From contig JAKSLY010000001.1 of the NCBI GenBank assembly GCA_024400955.1, positions 186,001 to 250,000 of the forward strand: a DNA stretch of 64,000 nt. The letters run 5' to 3'. This stretch comes from Treponema sp. Its GTDB lineage: Bacteria; Spirochaetota; Spirochaetia; Treponematales; Treponemataceae. A program made the translations under genes and the position numbers. Positions 60,067 through 64,000 of this stretch are shown in pieces. Below the pieces are notes generated by a model. That model saw only the letters and a list, made by a program, of their open reading frames with translations. It was not told where the DNA came from and did no database searches. Each line of letters starts with the position of its first letter. Position 1 is the stretch's first letter.

Positions 60067-60852
60067 ATGAAATTTACTGTGCTGACCTTATTCCCTGAGA
60101 TTCCGCGTGCTTTTTTTGAAAGTTCGATCATGGCAAAGGCGGTTGAAAAGGGAATTATTGCTTACGATTTGGTGAATATCAGGGATTTTGCCCATGATAG
60201 ACACCACACTTGTGATGACGCTCCCTATGGCGGAGGAGCCGGGCAGTTACTGCTTCCGGAACCTTTAGGACTTGCACTTGACAGTGTACAGGCATACAAA
60301 AAGACGAAGCATGTGATTTATGTTTCGCCAAGTGGAAAGCCTTTGACACAGGCCAAAGCGCAGGAACTTAGTCAGAAAGACGAAATCGTTCTGGTTTGCG
60401 GAAGATACGAAGGTATCGACCAGAGAATCATCGATTCATACGTGGATGAGGAAATCTCCATCGGCGATTATGTAATGTCAAGCGGCGAACTTGCAGCTAC
60501 AGTCATTGTAGATACGGTTTACAGGCTGGTTGACGGCGTGATTACCAGTGAATCCCTTGACGAGGAAAGTTTTTCGGACAATCTTCTGGAATATCCCCAG
60601 TATACAAGGCCAAGCGTATACAAGGGCATGGAAGTTCCACCTGTTTTGCAGAGCGGAAATCATGAAGAAATCCGGAAGTGGCGGCTGAGAAAGAGCCTTC
60701 AGAAGACTTTGATGAACAGACCTGATCTGATTCACAAGGCCAGGATGACAGGTACTCTTACTGCAGAAGCAGAAAAAATGATCGAAGAACTTGCTGATTA
60801 TGCAAACTACAAACATAACAGTAAGAAGCGCCCTAAGAAGGCCGTTAAATAG
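60067..60852 (+). CDS. trmD: tRNA (guanine-N1)-methyltransferase TrmD
   Basis: 261 residues. SPOUT enzyme: [18 protein letters not shown] at the start, [33 protein letters not shown] knot (usual VLTGGE reads VMSSGE), then a C-terminal domain with [17 protein letters not shown]. It methylates G37 to prevent frameshifts. Five bases separate it from rimM. Confidence 0.96.
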   Translation: MKFTVLTLFPEIPRAFFESSIMAKAVEKGIIAYDLVNIRDFAHDRHHTCDDAPYGGGAGQLLLPEPLGLALDSVQAYKKTKHVIYVSPSGKPLTQAKAQELSQKDEIVLVCGRYEGIDQRIIDSYVDEEISIGDYVMSSGELAATVIVDTVYRLVDGVITSESLDEESFSDNLLEYPQYTRPSVYKGMEVPPVLQSGNHEEIRKWRLRKSLQKTLMNRPDLIHKARMTGTLTAEAEKMIEELADYANYKHNSKKRPKKAVK

Positions 60853-60862
60853 GAGTCTAACT

Positions 60863-61309
60863 ATGGATCTTATAAAGACAATTGAAGAACAGCAGAAGAA
60901 GCCTAACGCAGAATCTTTCCGCGTTGGAGATACTGTTAAGGTTCACTTTGAAGTTATCGAAGGTGCAACAAAGCGCATCCAGATTTTTGAAGGTCTTGTT
61001 CTCTGCATGAAGAATGCAGGTGCTCGCAAGACATTTACAGTTCGCAAGGAAAGCTACGGTGTTGGTGTAGAACGCGTATTCCCACTCAACAGCCCACGCA
61101 TCCTCAAGGTTGAACTTATCCGCCCAGGTAAGGTTCGCCGTTCAAAGATTTACTATGTTCGCGACAAGATCGGTAAGGCTGCAAAGATTAAGGAACTTAT
61201 CGGACCTAAGGCTAATGCTCGCGTTGCATTTGCAAGAGAAGTTGCAAAGGCTAACGAAGCAAAGATTGCTGAAATCAATGCAGAAAACAAGGCAAAGAAC
61301 AAGAAATAA
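60863..61309 (+). CDS. rplS: 50S ribosomal protein bL19
   Basis: 148 residues from ATG 60863 with aggagt upstream. bL19 features: [26 protein letters not shown] and [19 protein letters not shown]-type block, then [20 protein letters not shown]. The C-terminal Lys/Ala-rich tail is longer than in E. coli. Codon use is strongly biased. Confidence 0.97.
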   Translation: MDLIKTIEEQQKKPNAESFRVGDTVKVHFEVIEGATKRIQIFEGLVLCMKNAGARKTFTVRKESYGVGVERVFPLNSPRILKVELIRPGKVRRSKIYYVRDKIGKAAKIKELIGPKANARVAFAREVAKANEAKIAEINAENKAKNKK

Positions 61310-61340
61310 TTCTTGCTTGATGGCTTGATTATTCAAGGAT

Positions 61341-61381
61341 GGGAAGTGATTGCGTTGTCTTGATGCAGTTGCTTCCCTTTT
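61341..61381 (+). terminator. Terminator after rplS
   Basis: Stem gggaag (61341-61346) with cttccc (61372-61377), large loop with some inner pairing, then ttttgttttt. It ends only 7 bases before the next start codon. Confidence 0.7.
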
Positions 61382-61387
61382 GTTTTT

Positions 61388-62428
61388 ATGGCATCAGTTT
61401 CCTTTTCTTCCGTAAGCAACATTTCGTTGCAGAATGCTTTTTCTCTTCCTGTAAGCCTTAAGGCTGGAGATACTGTCAGGGTCAGGGTGGTCGGCCTTCA
61501 GCAGGGTGGCTATGTGGTATCCTTTGGCGGTGCAAGGTTTTCCGTTTCAAGCAACAGGCCCTTGGAAATCGGTTCATCCTTTACTGCAAGAATTGGCCTT
61601 TCTCCAGATGGAAAGGTTATCCTTGAACCTGAGGCTGCAGAAAAACAGCTTGGTTTGAATTCAGGCTTTGCATCACTGCTTGAATCGGCAGAATTTGCAT
61701 CCAATCCCCTTGCTTCCGGCCTTTTTCAGATGATGCACCAGATGGGCATGAAGATAGATTTTGACCGCATAAAAAAATTCAGCCAGATAGGACTGCGCTT
61801 TCCGGGAAAGGAAGCTGCTGCATCACAGGTGGCCATGCTTCTTGAGCAGAAGGGAATTGAACCCACTGAAGAAAACATAATGCACTACCTGCTTATGGTG
61901 GATCCCGACGGTGGACAGGAAGCCTTCGAATTCAATTCACCAGGGAAAGAAAAAAAAGACCCGGAACTTGATGGCGGTTTTCTTGAAAGAATGTTTGGCC
62001 CAGTGGAATTTCCAGGGGAAGGGCTCCTGACTTTTGCAAACCAGGTCAGAAACAGGGAGGGCAGCGGACACTGGATTATGTTGCCCTTTGAGTGGAACAG
62101 CGGACGCGAAAACTATGTTGGTAACATTTCAATTCTCATGAACCTGGACCTTAGGAAAACTGAAAAAATTCAGATTTTGTGCAAAACTACGTGCAAAAAA
62201 TATTCATTTATAGTATACTTTAAGGATAACAAGGTAAAGGAAGTTCGGTTCTGTTCATTACCTCCGCTTTTGACCTCGCAGATACGGAAAGAGGAAATGC
62301 GGATTGGGGAATTGTTTTGTTCCGGCATGAACGGCAATTCTGTGCCAGTAACCTATTCCTCCTTGGCTTTGATTGATGGAATATGCAGTCCCTCTGATTT
62401 TCCTGAATCGTTTGAAACTTTTGTATGA
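61388..62428 (+). CDS. FliK-like hook-length control protein
   Basis: 346 residues. The N-terminal part has a Ser-rich start and a beta-rich segment; the C-terminal part (about 220-346) resembles the FliK/flagellar hook-length C-terminal domain (WIMLPFEWNSGRENYVGNISILMNLD). In spirochaetes FliK tunes hook length. The next gene is an FlhX-type export protein, which supports a flagellar role. No Shine-Dalgarno is seen and the rplS terminator ends 7 bases upstream, so its expression mode is unclear. Confidence 0.65.
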   Translation: MASVSFSSVSNISLQNAFSLPVSLKAGDTVRVRVVGLQQGGYVVSFGGARFSVSSNRPLEIGSSFTARIGLSPDGKVILEPEAAEKQLGLNSGFASLLESAEFASNPLASGLFQMMHQMGMKIDFDRIKKFSQIGLRFPGKEAAASQVAMLLEQKGIEPTEENIMHYLLMVDPDGGQEAFEFNSPGKEKKDPELDGGFLERMFGPVEFPGEGLLTFANQVRNREGSGHWIMLPFEWNSGRENYVGNISILMNLDLRKTEKIQILCKTTCKKYSFIVYFKDNKVKEVRFCSLPPLLTSQIRKEEMRIGELFCSGMNGNSVPVTYSSLALIDGICSPSDFPESFETFV

Positions 62429-62694
62429 AAACACACGCACCCCTTGTTGCAGTGTCATTGAAATATCCTGAGGAAGCAGATGCTCCCTTGATTACGGCTA
62501 AGTCTCATGGGCTTATTGCCAGGAGAATGATTGAAATTGCTGAGGAAAATCATATTCCCGTGGTTCATGATGATGTGACTGCCAATGTACTTTCCCTTAG
62601 GCAGATTGGGGAATGCATTCCAGAATGTACATGGGAAGCCTTAAGTGCCGTGTTTGCATCGATTAAAGAAATTGAAGAAAGGCTTGATAAATGA
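62425..62694 (+). CDS. FlhX: stand-alone FlhB C-terminal domain (type III export switch)
   Basis: 89 residues, start overlapping the fliK-like stop in an ATGA. It matches the FlhB cytoplasmic domain: VAVSLKYPEEADAPLITAKSHGLIARRMIEIAEENHIPVVHDD. The NPTH cleavage loop is absent; the protein corresponds to the part after it. Such FlhB-like proteins can substitute for the FlhB C-terminal half in export switching. Its end overlaps the next gene. Confidence 0.85.
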   Translation: MKTHAPLVAVSLKYPEEADAPLITAKSHGLIARRMIEIAEENHIPVVHDDVTANVLSLRQIGECIPECTWEALSAVFASIKEIEERLDK

Positions 62695-62924
62695 AAATAG
62701 AATCTAAGAAATTACATATTGGTGACCGGTTCAGTGAAAACGTCTATTTTGATGACGGTAAGAACCTGTTTCTCGGTGCCGGTTGTCCTGTAAAGCCTTT
62801 TCATCTCTCTGCCATCAAAAGATGGTTCATTCCCTTTCTTGTTACGGAAGGAGTTCTTGTTGACAGTTCTGTGGTATCAAAGAATCTGTGCGATGAAATT
62901 GAGGAACTTGAAAGCGTAGACTGA
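62691..62924 (+). CDS. Small conserved protein of unknown role
   Basis: 77 residues, start overlapping flhX by 4 bases. The sequence KIESKKLHIGDRFSENVYFDDGKNLFLGAGCPVKPFHLSAIKRW with a TEGVLVDSS end resembles the N-terminal segment that precedes HD-GYP domains in some c-di-GMP phosphodiesterases, here as a stand-alone. No catalytic domain follows. I do not recognise a function. Confidence 0.6.
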   Translation: MKIESKKLHIGDRFSENVYFDDGKNLFLGAGCPVKPFHLSAIKRWFIPFLVTEGVLVDSSVVSKNLCDEIEELESVD

Positions 62925-62927
62925 CAG

Positions 62928-63293
62928 ATGGATAATCTTTCCACAAGACAAAAGGGAGATATTGGTGAGGATAAGGCTGTTGCTTTCCTTCTTTCCAATG
63001 GTTATGAAATTCTTGACAGAAATTTTCGCATTCCTTCCGGTGAAATCGACATAATTGCCCTTATTGGTGAATACATTGTTTTTGTTGAAGTCAAGAGTCT
63101 TCCTCATGGTAACCTTGAACTTCTTTCCCACGAACTTAACATCAGAAAACAAAGAAAGATCATTAAAACCTCTAAATATTACCTCCAAAAATATCGACAA
63201 TATAGTAACAGGTACATTAGATATGATGTCCTCGCAATTGATGTCCCGGGGCTGGATCCGGTATATCACATTGTAAATGCTTTTTGGGAGTAA
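62928..63293 (+). CDS. YraN family (UPF0102) putative nuclease
   Basis: 121 residues. PD-(D/E)xK-like core: GEDKAVAFLLSNGYEILDRNFRIPSGEIDIIALIGEYIVFVEVKS (motif GEID and EVK). It is normal length. The role is unknown; the family has nuclease-like residues. It follows the 77-residue gene by 3 bases. Confidence 0.88.
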   Translation: MDNLSTRQKGDIGEDKAVAFLLSNGYEILDRNFRIPSGEIDIIALIGEYIVFVEVKSLPHGNLELLSHELNIRKQRKIIKTSKYYLQKYRQYSNRYIRYDVLAIDVPGLDPVYHIVNAFWE

Positions 63294-63296
63294 AGA

Positions 63297-63458
63297 ATGC
63301 AGTCTAAGAATGCAGCAGAGAAAGATACTTTGTCACCAAGGCTTATGGAGTTGCAGAAAAAAATCCAGGATGAAAATTACATTAATTGGGCTGTTGACAG
63401 GATAGCTATTGTCATGAGCCGAAGAATTGTTGAGGATCATATAGAAAAAACAATTTAA
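63297..63458 (+). CDS. Small protein of 53 residues
   Basis: ATG at 63297 lies 3 bases after the yraN stop, with taaagaa before it; TAA at 63456-63458. The product begins MQSKNAAEKDTLSPRLMEL, with a helical, Ile/Lys/Glu-rich rest. No known family. Because it is tightly packed in the operon with a start near the previous stop, I count it as likely real, but coding strength is hard to prove at this length. Confidence 0.5.
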   Translation: MQSKNAAEKDTLSPRLMELQKKIQDENYINWAVDRIAIVMSRRIVEDHIEKTI

Positions 63459-63476
63459 AACTGTTATATTATTATC

Positions 63477-63953
63477 ATGCGTCATGAGAAACATTTCAGA
63501 AGACATTCAAATAATGGTAACTGGAAAAACAGAAAGGAAGAGGAACAGCGCCTTTTTACTCCTAAGCCTGTTTTTCATCCTACCATAGTTGCCGTACCCT
63601 CGGAACAGATTCGTGAGAACGAGGAAAAAATAAGGGAATTCAAGAACCGTACTTTTGATGTCTGCCCATATTGTGGCGAAGGCATAAAGGATTTGTCCAG
63701 CGCACTTAATGATCCGGAAAGCGGTAAGCCCGTTCATTTTGACTGTGCTCACAAGAAGGTTGTGGAATCAGAAAAACCTGGACAGTCGGAGAAGATAATC
63801 TACATTGGCCAGGGAAGATTTGGTCTTGTTTATTTTGCCAACATTCATGATACCAAGCATTTTCAGATTAAGAAAATCATTGAGTGGGACAAGAGGGATG
63901 AGTCAACCCAGTGGCGCGATAGCATAGCAAATCTTTACAGTCACGTAAGATGA
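63477..63953 (+). CDS. Zinc-ribbon-like protein
   Basis: 158 residues. N-terminal basic stretch with many Arg/Lys/His, then Cys63-x2-Cys66 (CPYCGEGI) and H87-x2-C90-x-H92 (HFDCAH), forming a probable metal site. The C-terminal part has GRFGLVYF and IKKIIEWDKRDES. A nucleic-acid-binding role is possible but not shown. It lies 18 bases after the 53-residue gene and is followed by a terminator. Confidence 0.7.
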   Translation: MRHEKHFRRHSNNGNWKNRKEEEQRLFTPKPVFHPTIVAVPSEQIRENEEKIREFKNRTFDVCPYCGEGIKDLSSALNDPESGKPVHFDCAHKKVVESEKPGQSEKIIYIGQGRFGLVYFANIHDTKHFQIKKIIEWDKRDESTQWRDSIANLYSHVR

Positions 63954-63959
63954 CTTGTC

Positions 63960-63992
63960 ATCCTGCAGTTTTTTTGCTGCAGGATTTTTTTT
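63960..63992 (+). terminator. Rho-independent terminator at the end of the window
   Basis: Perfect 9-base stem atcctgcag (63960-63968) with ctgcaggat (63977-63985), loop ttttttt+g, then T8. Confidence 0.9.
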
Positions 63993-64000
63993 ACCTTCAT

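Overview
The window looks like part of a spirochaete chromosome, most probably a Treponema from gut or rumen. This rests on gene content and protein style: a FlgJ-like rod-binding protein, a FliK-like protein with a stand-alone FlhB C-terminal protein (FlhX type), SufCBD, tandem acyl-CoA dehydratase activase domains, many lipoproteins and treponeme-like outer-membrane barrels. No database was searched, so the genus is an inference. The region is almost wholly coding, with no intergenic gap above 300 bases. I saw no insertion sequences, CRISPR arrays or rRNA genes.

Layout. 1-6.2 kb: the left edge cuts a long acidic repeat protein; then a FtsB/DivIC-like protein and TsaC, followed by a minus-strand run of a secreted protein, SmpB, HemW and signal peptidase I. 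6.3-13.3 kb: a 29-residue basic ribosomal protein, then the plus-strand run dxs-folP-cdaA-cdaR-acpS-DUF2225-truA, which joins isoprenoid, folate, cyclic-di-AMP and lipid carrier functions. 13.3-16.1 kb: priA and a family 4 uracil-DNA glycosylase. 16.2-22.2 kb: two large barrel-like outer-membrane proteins, thiI and a secreted protein. 22.2-26.2 kb: a lipoprotein, a UvrD/PcrA helicase and a MATE exporter. 26.3-31.6 kb: FlgJ-like and RluA-family genes, tRNA-Arg, sufCBD and tRNA-Lys. 31.7-36 kb: an EAL protein with a degenerate GGDEF domain, xylulokinase and TatD. 36-42 kb: a giant 2-hydroxyacyl-CoA dehydratase activase-type protein and glucose-6-phosphate isomerase. 42.2-48.6 kb: argR with its operator, MutS2, a HAD phosphatase and a zinc/manganese ABC transporter. 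48.7-56.4 kb: an iron-ADH-fold protein that has lost its metal ligands, prmC-prfA, a RarA fusion, a lipoprotein and an outer-membrane protein. 56.5-64 kb: folD-miaB, the ribosomal operon rpsP-khpA-rimM-trmD-rplS, then fliK-like, flhX, a small protein, yraN and two more small genes.

The most interesting signal is a promoter architecture. At eight genes (smpB, lepB, udg, the 16.2 kb barrel gene, the giant activase, argR, znuA, prfA) a recognisable -10 element ends only 5-9 bases before the start codon and no Shine-Dalgarno sequence is present. This predicts leaderless or nearly leaderless mRNAs, while other genes in the window have clear Shine-Dalgarno sites. Other points are the metal-free ADH-like protein, a Cys/His-rich insertion in the ZnuC-like ATPase, an Arg in place of the signal peptidase general-base Lys, a RarA protein with an unexplained C-terminal half, and a paired ARG-box operator over the argR promoter.
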